DNA from: CAUUGB01 sp963544615
GTDB taxonomy: Bacteria > Patescibacteriota > Microgenomatia > UBA1400 > PJMF01
Assembly (NCBI GenBank): GCA_963544615.1
Contig: CAUUGB010000017.1
Span: forward strand, 1-19,193
DNA: 19,193 bases
Reading direction: 5' to 3'
How positions within the stretch are numbered: the stretch's first letter is position 1; the number at the start of each line of letters is the position of its first letter. A program made the position numbers and the translations under genes. Below, piece after piece: positions 1-7,396 of the stretch. A model generated the notes under the pieces. The model saw only the letters and a program-made list of their open reading frames with translations. It was not told the DNA's origin and ran no database searches.

Positions 1-1
1 A

Positions 2-2233
2 AGGCTTCAAAAAGAACTTGAATTACAAGAGCCACCCCCGGCTACCGACGCTCGGCCCTCATCTCCAGTTAGCAGCAGCTCATTAAGCCCCAAAAAACGC
101 TCCAGCAGACACCAAGCCAACATGCTCGACCGTCTCTCCAGCGGAGCAATTCTCCTCTCAAAAAAGCCTCATCGCTCCACCAAGCAAGTCCCCACTTCCT
201 CAGCTACTGTTGCCTCTGCTACCTCAAGCACTCCCTCACCCACTGTGCCCCTGGCCACTACTGCAGGAGTGGCAGCGAGTGCGGGCATGGCATTAACTGG
301 CGGTTCACCCTCAGCAACAACCACCACTGCCGGAACTACCACCACTCCTACCTCAGCAACTCTAGCTACCACCCCTAGCGCCAGCAGCCTTAGAGCCAAA
401 CTTGTTGGGAGTGACTTTTTTACCCCGCACAGCCGCTCCGCTTCAACAGCCTCTTCCATCAGACAGCAAGCTTTAGGCGACCTTGGCAGCAGCCCACATC
501 AGCTGCCTGTTTCCACCAGCAGTTACCAAAGACGCCTTAATTTAGGACAGCGCTTTGGCAGTTTTTACCGCAGCTATGCTCAAAGGTTGGGTAAATACAC
601 CTCGCCTACTAGAATGGCTTCACTGTTTTCTGCTAAAGCTGCCTATGGCAGTACCATGCCTGCTAACAACATTGGCGGCAGCAGTGGCGACAACTTTACC
701 GCTGCGGGTAGCGATATCGACCATGCTGCTCCCACCGCCTCTCCCCAACAACCCCCGGGAGTATTCCAGAACCTGACTCGTGCTGGCAAAAATTATCTTA
801 AAGAAAGTGCTCAACAAAAATTAGGTGATTATGCTAACAAAGTTGCTCCCAAACCACTCGCTAACGCCAGCAAAGCGCTTAAAAACAGCCGACTAGGCAA
901 ACTGGCTGGCAAAACCAACCGAGCTCTTGACAAACTCAATCGTTTTAACCCTGCCAACCTCAAAAACAGAATACGGAATAAGGCTCTTAAAGAAGTTGCC
1001 CGCATTCTCGCTCATTTAGCCAAACTCATTGCCCAACTACTGATAAAACTCGCTGCCCTACTAATTAAACTTGCCTTAATCGCTATTAAAATTATTATTG
1101 CTTTACTACCTTACATTCTCATTGGTTTAGCTATTTTTTACATTGGCAAAGCTATCATTAATTTTTTTGCTGCCATTTGGGATTATTTTTTTGGCGATGA
1201 CGACAACACTAATCATATGGCCAGAGTTAATGGCGAAGAAAGCACTGTTAATCCTGAAGATTGTATTGTGGTGAAAAAAACTCCTCATACTTATCAAATT
1301 AAAGACCCTACTCCCGATACTGAAGTGGCTTATAACTTTAGTGTCCGGCCTAATGGCAGTGATAAAACCGAAATTGAAATTGTTGGCTGCAAAGACCAAG
1401 TAGAAATTAAATGTAGTGAAAAAGATTCGGCGGGTTGTCAAAACGAAACTCGTGATGATTTTCAAGATACTGTTTGCCGTCACGTGCCCAACGGCCCTCT
1501 CAATGGGGAAATAAAATTTAGCGAAAACTATAAACTTCCCAGAGTGGGCAGCTATACTTTAATCAACACTTTTACCGTACAAGCCAAATGTAAAATTAAA
1601 GATAAAGATGGTAATGAAAAACAAAAAGAGCAGACTGCCGAGGCTAAAGCGCGCGTGTGTGTGGGAGACAAATGTGGAGATGGGCTTTGTTGGCCATTTG
1701 CCGTAAGTACAATTACCTCATGGCCACATGGAAAAAAGCGCTATACTGCTATGGATGTCAGTGGCATTATTCCTATTTATGCTCCATTACCTGGAGAGGG
1801 TACTTATAATTTTGCTTGCAATGAGCGTGCTTGTACACAATGTCATAGCGATGATGATATGTACGATGCTAGCCGCGGTATTACTTGCGGTGCTATTCGC
1901 AGAGGCAATCCTAATGGCCCATACACTTACACTTGTGGTTCTGGATGTACTATTAAATTTTCACATGAAGGAGTGAGTTATACCATAATGCATGTCGAAA
2001 GAGATTGCTTAGCTAAAAATGGCGCCAGCAGATCTATTCCTCAAGGAGAACTAATCTGCCATACTAATACTACTGGAGCTAACACCGGACCTCATTCACA
2101 CTTTGAAGCCAATAGTGATAATGTTATTAGGGCATTTTTTCCAGAAACCTACACTCAGTATACTAAGGGCATGAGTATCGGCAATACTACCCCTGGAGGT
2201 CCCGCAGAAAGATCGTCAAGTTGTTATTGGTAA
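2..2233 (+). CDS. Membrane-anchored M23-like peptidase-domain protein, 5' end outside window
   Basis: Probable cell-envelope component of the adjacent type IV secretion-like set, playing a PrgK/VirB1-like wall-remodelling part. The first internal ATG is at 122, but the frame is open from base 2 with the same Ser/Pro-rich composition, so the gene enters from outside the window. Counting from the ATG at 122, residues 1-280 are low-complexity and then basic. Residues about 290-358 form a long hydrophobic stretch with repeated LIKLA-like units, and an acidic turn (GDDD) follows. The rest is a Cys-rich (about 18 Cys) extracytoplasmic part ending in an M23/LytM-like domain. That domain keeps the last motif (H658-x-H660, in GPHSHFE) and an upstream His (H624), but the first motif HxxxD reads Y541-TAM-D545, so one expected zinc ligand is Tyr. 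It may be inactive or a structural derivative. No promoter was seen near 122. The M23 fold is fairly sure; activity is doubtful. Confidence 0.75.
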   Translation, partial: RLQKELELQEPPPATDARPSSPVSSSSLSPKKRSSRHQANMLDRLSSGAILLSKKPHRSTKQVPTSSATVASATSSTPSPTVPLATTAGVAASAGMALTGGSPSATTTTAGTTTTPTSATLATTPSASSLRAKLVGSDFFTPHSRSASTASSIRQQALGDLGSSPHQLPVSTSSYQRRLNLGQRFGSFYRSYAQRLGKYTSPTRMASLFSAKAAYGSTMPANNIGGSSGDNFTAAGSDIDHAAPTASPQQPPGVFQNLTRAGKNYLKESAQQKLGDYANKVAPKPLANASKALKNSRLGKLAGKTNRALDKLNRFNPANLKNRIRNKALKEVARILAHLAKLIAQLLIKLAALLIKLALIAIKIIIALLPYILIGLAIFYIGKAIINFFAAIWDYFFGDDDNTNHMARVNGEESTVNPEDCIVVKKTPHTYQIKDPTPDTEVAYNFSVRPNGSDKTEIEIVGCKDQVEIKCSEKDSAGCQNETRDDFQDTVCRHVPNGPLNGEIKFSENYKLPRVGSYTLINTFTVQAKCKIKDKDGNEKQKEQTAEAKARVCVGDKCGDGLCWPFAVSTITSWPHGKKRYTAMDVSGIIPIYAPLPGEGTYNFACNERACTQCHSDDDMYDASRGITCGAIRRGNPNGPYTYTCGSGCTIKFSHEGVSYTIMHVERDCLAKNGASRSIPQGELICHTNTTGANTGPHSHFEANSDNVIRAFFPETYTQYTKGMSIGNTTPGGPAERSSSCYW

Positions 2234-2237
2234 ATAT

Positions 2238-3242
2238 ATGAAAAATAACAAAAAAATTTACATCGTAATTATTATTCTTAGCCTCGCCACAATATTATTA
2301 CTTATCGCTATTTGGCGTGCTCGTCACACCCCTCCAACTCCATCAACTATTATCAGTGAAGACCACTTATCACCTATTGAAGACATTCATACTACCTTCA
2401 GCAAAGTACAGTTCAAAGGTCAGGCTAATTTTGATAAACAACAATTACCAATAACTAAAATTTCTGTCAGCAACACTCAATCGGCGTTAAATGCTTCACT
2501 TACTCATTACTGCCAAATTAATCAAGGAGAGTTAAACAAATATTTTCATGGCACTATTTGTGATTATACCAATTATGAAAATGGCACTAGACCACAGGTA
2601 GTTTTCACCAACTCGCAAACTAACGTGCCTACGGGTATTAATATTAATGATGCTCAAACAGTGGCGAATACTTTTATGCAATCAGTCTATCAAGATAGCA
2701 CTCCACTATTAATGCTAAACGGAGTGAGTTATTTTGTTGTTGATGAAGATTCTTCTGTAGAACTCGAATATGTCGCTAACGCTTCTCAAGCAACTCATGC
2801 GTGGTTGTTCTACTCCTTTGCTCACCATGATATTCCTCTAATACCACATAATGACAATAACTCTTATTTCTCTTTTATTGTTGATACTGCCAATCAACTG
2901 CACAAAGCTGAACTCCATAGCAAACTTTATCAAACTCAAGACAGCGAGGAACTATACCCGCTCATAAGTATTAATGATGCTATTGCTAATATTGAAAACG
3001 GCAAAGGCTATCTGGCTTCATACTATGCAGCAGGAGACATTGGCAACAGAAATCTTTTATCACAATTTGATCAAGTAATTTTCAATGAAGTTAAACTTGA
3101 ATATAGAATAAATACTCTTGAAACTCAGGCAATTCCCAGTTATCATTTTATTGGAACCGGTTTTAACAAATTAAACAAACCCATGGGTATTGAAGTTGTC
3201 ACCCCCGCCATCAACTTCACCATTGCGCCCAGCGCTCAGTAA
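2238..3242 (+). CDS. Membrane-anchored extracytoplasmic protein of unknown function
   Basis: I do not recognise the family. The 334-residue protein has a short positively charged N-terminus, one transmembrane segment at about residues 6-26 (IYIVIIILSLATILLLIAIW) and then a long soluble part. Positive-inside topology places that part outside the membrane. Only two cysteines (HYC and TIC, about 20 residues apart) are obvious in the exterior domain, and they could form a disulfide. There is no lipobox, no metal-binding motif and no repeat. It starts 4 bases after the M23-like gene, with no ribosome-binding site and no -10 element close to the ATG, so it is probably co-transcribed and translationally coupled with that gene. 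By position it may be an accessory of the secretion-like set; this is inference from neighbourhood only. Confidence 0.8.
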   Translation: MKNNKKIYIVIIILSLATILLLIAIWRARHTPPTPSTIISEDHLSPIEDIHTTFSKVQFKGQANFDKQQLPITKISVSNTQSALNASLTHYCQINQGELNKYFHGTICDYTNYENGTRPQVVFTNSQTNVPTGININDAQTVANTFMQSVYQDSTPLLMLNGVSYFVVDEDSSVELEYVANASQATHAWLFYSFAHHDIPLIPHNDNNSYFSFIVDTANQLHKAELHSKLYQTQDSEELYPLISINDAIANIENGKGYLASYYAAGDIGNRNLLSQFDQVIFNEVKLEYRINTLETQAIPSYHFIGTGFNKLNKPMGIEVVTPAINFTIAPSAQ

Positions 3243-3276
3243 ACACCATCAACCGCTACCTCATTTATTTTTATAG

Positions 3277-3282
3277 TATAAT
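3277..3282 (+). promoter_or_regulatory. -10 element for the PrgI-domain gene (leaderless type)
   Basis: A perfect TATAAT hexamer ends 6 bases before the GTG start at 3289. Transcription would begin at about the G of GTG. No convincing -35 and no TGn extension are visible. It marks a new transcription unit after the 3242 stop. Confidence 0.6.
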
Positions 3283-3288
3283 GATAAG

Positions 3289-4635
3289 GTGCAAGAACAC
3301 CTGATTCCACAAGATATCACCAACTACCGTTTTCATCTCATTGGTGAACTTGATTTAATTCAATTTAGCGAAATTCTTTTTGGCATTATTGGTGGTTTTA
3401 TCATTTTCCAAACCAACTGGCCGGCTTTTATTAAGTGGCCTCTGATTGTAATTGTTGTGAGTGTGGGACTTTTGGCTGCTTTTTTCCCTATTGGCGACAG
3501 ACCTCTTTCTCATTGGCTGAAAATTTATTTTGCCGGTCTTTTTGCCCCCACCAAATTTTACTGGCGCAAACAAACGGTGGTGCCCGCTTTTTTTGATTTT
3601 CAACTCTCCAATAAACATCAGGAATTCTTAGATCAAGTTTCCACCTTTAATGCTGCTCCAGTTAAAAAACGCCGGGCACTGGTTTATTTTGACACTCTAG
3701 AGAGTAATAAAGCTCGTGAGGTCGATGAGCTAGAATTATTCTCTCCTAGCAAAATTTCCCAAATTTCTCAAAGCCTCACTCAAGAAACCAGCGTAGCTCC
3801 CCAACCGCCCGCCGCTCCTCAAGTGGTTCATCAAAAAGTGTCGATTAAAAAGAACCTCAAAACAGAACAAACAGAAAGGGTGCGCCAAATTATCACTCCT
3901 AGCCAAAAAACCTTAGAACAATATTTAAGCAATGCCAGAATTTTCAAACCTAAAGAAGTAACTACCGCTATTTCTGGAGTAGAAAGTTCTCTACGTCCCA
4001 ATCTTTCTTGGCCAAGCAAAGACAGTGTTACCAGTGCCACTCCCACTACCACTCCTACCCTCACCACGCAAACTCCCCCACCCCCTCCATCTCCAGCCCC
4101 AGCTACTCCTCCTCCCGCTCTCCAACTACCCGCCACCAACTCTACCCCGGTTGTCACCGACGCTCACAGTCAAACTACCTCTAGTCAACTTTTACACACC
4201 GCCCCCACTTCTCCCCAATCGCCCACCACTGTCACCAACAACGCCCCAAAACAGCAATCTACTATTACTACTCCTGTTGTTACTCCCGCTGCTACCTCCA
4301 CAGTAATCAGCGCTCCCACTCATGCCACAGCTGACCCCAATCGTCGCGTCACCCTCCCTAGTGCTTTAAATCAAAACGCCCCCCAGAATTTGTCCTCATC
4401 TTTAGCTGCTAAAGTAAATTCTGCGCTTAACCGCGGTGAAGCTAATGTTAATATTGGCGGAGTCGCCATGCCAGTACTTAAATCTCGCCCAGCAGCGAAT
4501 GTTAATTCGTCTACTGTACAAACCAGCGAACTGCCCAAAAACACCCCCCTGTTTGCCACCACCACTCACACCAGTGCCTATAAAGCCACCCAAACCCAAG
4601 GCTCATCTGCCTCAATCTTGCCTGGTAATAATTAA
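3289..4635 (+). CDS. PrgI-family (VirB3-like) inner-membrane protein with long Pro/Thr/Ser tail
   Basis: The first ~100 residues match the PrgI family, the Gram-positive counterpart of VirB3: a short cytoplasmic start (IPQDITNYRFHLIGELDLIQ), two close membrane segments (about residues 26-43 and 49-66) and then a basic region following IGDRPLSHWLKIYFAG. PrgI proteins partner VirB4 at the membrane in type IV secretion machines. Family members are usually little more than 100 residues. This one has 448, and from about residue 170 it becomes a Pro/Thr/Ser/Gln-rich, probably disordered tail with no recognisable domain. The GTG start is preferred because a TATAAT lies 6 bases upstream and the protein then begins at the conserved PrgI start. 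The TraC-like and VirB4 genes follow. The family call is strong; the role of the tail is unknown. Confidence 0.85.
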   Translation: MQEHLIPQDITNYRFHLIGELDLIQFSEILFGIIGGFIIFQTNWPAFIKWPLIVIVVSVGLLAAFFPIGDRPLSHWLKIYFAGLFAPTKFYWRKQTVVPAFFDFQLSNKHQEFLDQVSTFNAAPVKKRRALVYFDTLESNKAREVDELELFSPSKISQISQSLTQETSVAPQPPAAPQVVHQKVSIKKNLKTEQTERVRQIITPSQKTLEQYLSNARIFKPKEVTTAISGVESSLRPNLSWPSKDSVTSATPTTTPTLTTQTPPPPPSPAPATPPPALQLPATNSTPVVTDAHSQTTSSQLLHTAPTSPQSPTTVTNNAPKQQSTITTPVVTPAATSTVISAPTHATADPNRRVTLPSALNQNAPQNLSSSLAAKVNSALNRGEANVNIGGVAMPVLKSRPAANVNSSTVQTSELPKNTPLFATTTHTSAYKATQTQGSSASILPGNN

Positions 4636-4637
4636 TC

Positions 4638-4646
4638 TGTTATACT
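4638..4646 (+). promoter_or_regulatory. Extended -10 for the TraC-like/VirB4 pair (leaderless type)
   Basis: TGT followed by TATACT (4641-4646), ending 7 bases before the ATG at 4654. It lies just after the PrgI-gene stop and would drive a TraC-like plus VirB4 transcript starting near the ATG. Confidence 0.55.
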
Positions 4647-4653
4647 TTAAGCA

Positions 4654-5349
4654 ATGTCTGAAATCTCCTCATCCACGCAAAAATACACCGATATTTTTAA
4701 TATCACCAATAATTTGCTAATTCTCAATGATGGTTCTATGTCTAAGGTGGTACAAGTGGGCACCATTAATTTTGGTCTCCTTTCCGAAGAAGAACAAGAC
4801 GCCGCCATTTATGCCTATGCCGGTATTCTCAATTCACTCAATTTCCCTATTCAAATTGTAATTCGCACTCAAGCTAAAGATGTGTCTGGCTACTTGCAAA
4901 GTTTGGTAGAAGCAGAGGCCGCCACCAATAATCCCACTCACCAAGCACAAATTGCTCGCTACCGTGATTTTGTGAAAAACTGGGTTAAAAACAGCAATGT
5001 TTTGGATAAAAAATTTTATGTGGTGATTACCACTTCAGCAGTTGATTTGGGCATTGGAGGAGCTAAGTCTTTTTTAGACTCTTCATCTAAAGTTGATTTA
5101 GACAAATACGAACTCGCTCCCATTATTGAAAAAGCAGAATCAATCTTAAACCCCATGCGCGATCACTTAATTTCTCAATTTGCCCGCATTGGACTTTTTG
5201 CCAATGAGCTGACTACTGGCGAAATTATTAAACTATTTTATCAAAGCTACAACCCTGGTGAGGGTGAAAGCATGGGGGCAGCCGAAAGCCAAGAATTTGC
5301 TGCTCCCCTAGTTTCAGCAGGCATTGTAGAAAATAGGCTTGAAAACTAA
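4654..5349 (+). CDS. TraC-like domain protein (VirB4 N-terminal-like partner)
   Basis: A 231-residue soluble protein resembling the N-terminal region of TraC/VirB4 ATPases. It opens with a short strand around residues 19-36 (NNLLILNDGSMSKVVQVG), then a 'gi.f..ls..eq' stretch, a conserved-looking helix and strand (YAGILNSLNFPIQIVIRTQ), an Ala/Glu-rich helix and a further strand (KKFYVVITTS). It has no Walker motifs, membrane segments or signal peptide. It lies 2 bases upstream of the VirB4 gene, so the two are almost certainly made together, and the pair looks like VirB4 divided between two polypeptides. The C-terminus (SAGIVENRLEN) shows no sign of a recent frameshift. Its own leaderless-type promoter lies just upstream. 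The domain assignment is by motif resemblance and moderately sure. Confidence 0.75.
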   Translation: MSEISSSTQKYTDIFNITNNLLILNDGSMSKVVQVGTINFGLLSEEEQDAAIYAYAGILNSLNFPIQIVIRTQAKDVSGYLQSLVEAEAATNNPTHQAQIARYRDFVKNWVKNSNVLDKKFYVVITTSAVDLGIGGAKSFLDSSSKVDLDKYELAPIIEKAESILNPMRDHLISQFARIGLFANELTTGEIIKLFYQSYNPGEGESMGAAESQEFAAPLVSAGIVENRLEN

Positions 5350-5351
5350 TT

Positions 5352-7349
5352 ATGGCAATTTCTTTTCCTCTTCCTACGGCAAAAAAAGACACTAGTGATT
5401 TAGTGGCACAAAAAGAAAAGCAGGTTTACGAAAAAATTAAACAATATGCTCAGGGTTTAGTTACCATTCAAGACATTATTTCCCCCGAAGCCATTGAGCT
5501 TGATTTTTCTGAACAAAAAATTAATTCATCTTATACCAGAAGTTTTTTTGTGGCTGGCTACCCCCGCTCTGTTTTAGCCAACTGGTTATCACCTTTAATT
5601 AATTTTCCTGCCACCACCAATATTTCTATGTTTATTTATCCGGTTGATAGTGCCGATATTCTCGATAAACTCAAGCGCAAAATTACCGAAATGGAAGCTG
5701 AGCTCCAATCTGATTTACGTGCCGGTAAAATTACCAATATTGATACCGAAGTTAAACTAGAAGATGCGGTGGCACTGCGTGAAGAACTTGCTAAAGGCAG
5801 CTATAAATTTTTTCAGTTTGGGCTTTATTTTACTTTACACACCCAATCTCTCGAGGAGCTTGACCGTCTAGGAGCGGCGCTTAAATCCACTCTTTCAGCC
5901 CAACTGATTGTTGCCAAACAAACTACCATGCAAATGAGTGAGGGCTTCAAAAACACTCTCCCCATGGGAGTGGATCGCTTTAAAATTAATCGTAACATGG
6001 ATACTACTTCTTTAGCCACCACTTTCCCCTTTACTTCTTCCGAGCTTACTATGGACACAGGCATTATGTATGGAGTTAATGAACACAATGATTCTTTGGT
6101 GATTTTTGACCGCTTTAAGATGGAAAATGCTAACATGGTAATTTTTGCTAAATCTGGTGCCGGCAAATCTTATACCGTTAAATTAGAAATCATTCGCCAA
6201 CTAATGTTTGGAGTCGACGTCATTGTTTTGGACCCAGAGCATGAATACGAAGCTGTCACTCGCAAAATGGAAGGCATGTATCTTAATTTCTCTTTTGATT
6301 CTCATGTTAAACTCAATCCCTTTGATCTTTCCAATCTTTATGAAGAAGGTGAAAACGAGCTGGGGCAAAAAATTCTCTCTCTGCACGGCTTAATGCGCTT
6401 AATGCTTGGCGAGATGACTGCCGAACAGGAGTCACTACTTGATAAAGCAATTGTGGCTGCTTATCGCGCTAAAGGTATTACCCCTGACCCAGGTACACAA
6501 ACCAATGAACCACCTTTAATGGAAGATCTCTACAAAGCTTTAATCGGGATGGAAATCCCTCCAGCGCTTGATTTATCTGCTAGGTTGGAAAAATTTATCA
6601 CCGGCTCTTTCCGGGGACTTTTTGACCAAAAATCAAACATTGACCTTAACAACCCTCTAGTGGTTTTTTCGGTTAAAGAAATTGAAGAAGAAATGCGCCC
6701 CATTGCCATGTATATTATTTTAGACTTTATTTGGACTAGAGTAAAAAGAAGTTTCAAAAAACGCATTTTAGTAGTTGATGAAGCGTGGTACTTTATGAAA
6801 AATCACGATTCAGCAAGCTTTCTTTATTCTATGGCCAAGAGAGCGCGCAAATATTGGCTAGGAGTCAGCACTATTTCTCAAGACGTGGAAGACTTTTTAA
6901 CCAATGATTACGGTAAAGCCATTGTGTCTAACTCTTCCATTCAATTTTTAATGAAACAATCAAGCATTTCTATCCCTATGCTGGTAGAAACTTTCCATCT
7001 GTCTCAGGGAGAGCGACAATTGCTGTTAGCGGTAGATGTGGGCGAGGGAATATTTTTTGCCAGCCAAAATCACGTAGCTTTACGCATTGTGGCTTCCCCA
7101 GAAGAGCATGCGGTGATTACCACTAAACCAGAAGAGCTACTCAAACTCAAGCAACAACAACAGCAGCAACAATTAAGTGGCGATCAAAGCGAGGTTGCCC
7201 TCGATCCCACTATTGGCGACAATCAAGGTCCTAATCTTGATGAACTTTATGGCTTAATTAATAATCTTGAATATCAAGACAATCAAAAAGATGAAGTTCA
7301 AGCCCCCAGTGATCCCTATTCTATTAGCAGTTACCGACCACCCCAATAA
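5352..7349 (+). CDS. VirB4-family type IV secretion ATPase
   Basis: A 665-residue cytoplasmic or membrane-associated ATPase that powers assembly and transport in type IV secretion machines. Residues 1-240 form the VirB4 N-domain. Walker A is SGAGKS, with the catalytic Lys at K272 and S273. The following DPEHEYE and LNPFDL stretches are typical of VirB4/TraC. Walker B is RILVVDEAW with D476-E477, and a TISQDVEDF segment with a downstream Gln-rich loop completes the RecA-like core. The last 65 residues are hydrophilic and include a run of seven Gln encoded at 7152-7172. It follows the TraC-like gene by 2 bases with no Shine-Dalgarno, so translational coupling is likely. Its stop lies 8 bases before the dnaA -35 box. 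No VirD4, VirB11 or relaxase gene is present here. The VirB4 call is secure; whether DNA or protein is transported is unknown. Confidence 0.93.
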   Translation: MAISFPLPTAKKDTSDLVAQKEKQVYEKIKQYAQGLVTIQDIISPEAIELDFSEQKINSSYTRSFFVAGYPRSVLANWLSPLINFPATTNISMFIYPVDSADILDKLKRKITEMEAELQSDLRAGKITNIDTEVKLEDAVALREELAKGSYKFFQFGLYFTLHTQSLEELDRLGAALKSTLSAQLIVAKQTTMQMSEGFKNTLPMGVDRFKINRNMDTTSLATTFPFTSSELTMDTGIMYGVNEHNDSLVIFDRFKMENANMVIFAKSGAGKSYTVKLEIIRQLMFGVDVIVLDPEHEYEAVTRKMEGMYLNFSFDSHVKLNPFDLSNLYEEGENELGQKILSLHGLMRLMLGEMTAEQESLLDKAIVAAYRAKGITPDPGTQTNEPPLMEDLYKALIGMEIPPALDLSARLEKFITGSFRGLFDQKSNIDLNNPLVVFSVKEIEEEMRPIAMYIILDFIWTRVKRSFKKRILVVDEAWYFMKNHDSASFLYSMAKRARKYWLGVSTISQDVEDFLTNDYGKAIVSNSSIQFLMKQSSISIPMLVETFHLSQGERQLLLAVDVGEGIFFASQNHVALRIVASPEEHAVITTKPEELLKLKQQQQQQQLSGDQSEVALDPTIGDNQGPNLDELYGLINNLEYQDNQKDEVQAPSDPYSISSYRPPQ

Positions 7350-7357
7350 AAAACCTC

Positions 7358-7387
7358 TTGACAATTGTGGAAAACTATGTGTATAAA
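7358..7387 (+). promoter_or_regulatory. dnaA promoter
   Basis: TTGACA (7358-7363), an 18-base spacer and TATAAA (7382-7387), ending 9 bases before the dnaA ATG at 7397. It has the best -35 in the window. The untranslated leader would be a few bases at most. Confidence 0.75.
7366..7374 (+). promoter_or_regulatory. DnaA-box-like site inside the dnaA promoter
   Basis: TGTGGAAAA differs at one position from the complement of the DnaA box (TGTGNATAA) and is identical to the best box in the dnaA-dnaN gap (8995-9003). It lies between the -35 and -10, where bound DnaA would block RNA polymerase. Autorepression of dnaA is known in many bacteria; here it is inferred. Confidence 0.55.
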
Positions 7388-7396
7388 TAACATCCA

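Noticed and set aside
169..459. Minus-strand ORF of 96 residues
   Set aside because: Val/Ala/Glu-rich complement of the Ser/Thr/Pro-rich start of the M23-like gene; no promoter and no domain.
3831..4306. Minus-strand (3831-4157) and + strand (4025-4306) ORFs in the PrgI-gene tail
   Set aside because: Gly/Val and Leu/Pro runs are what other frames of C-rich Pro/Thr codons produce.
5825..6166. Minus-strand ORF of 113 residues inside VirB4
   Set aside because: Shadow of a well-supported VirB4 region that includes Walker A.
7152..7172. CAA/CAG run as a functional repeat
   Set aside because: A short seven-Gln run in a hydrophilic tail; no sign of an array or regulatory role.
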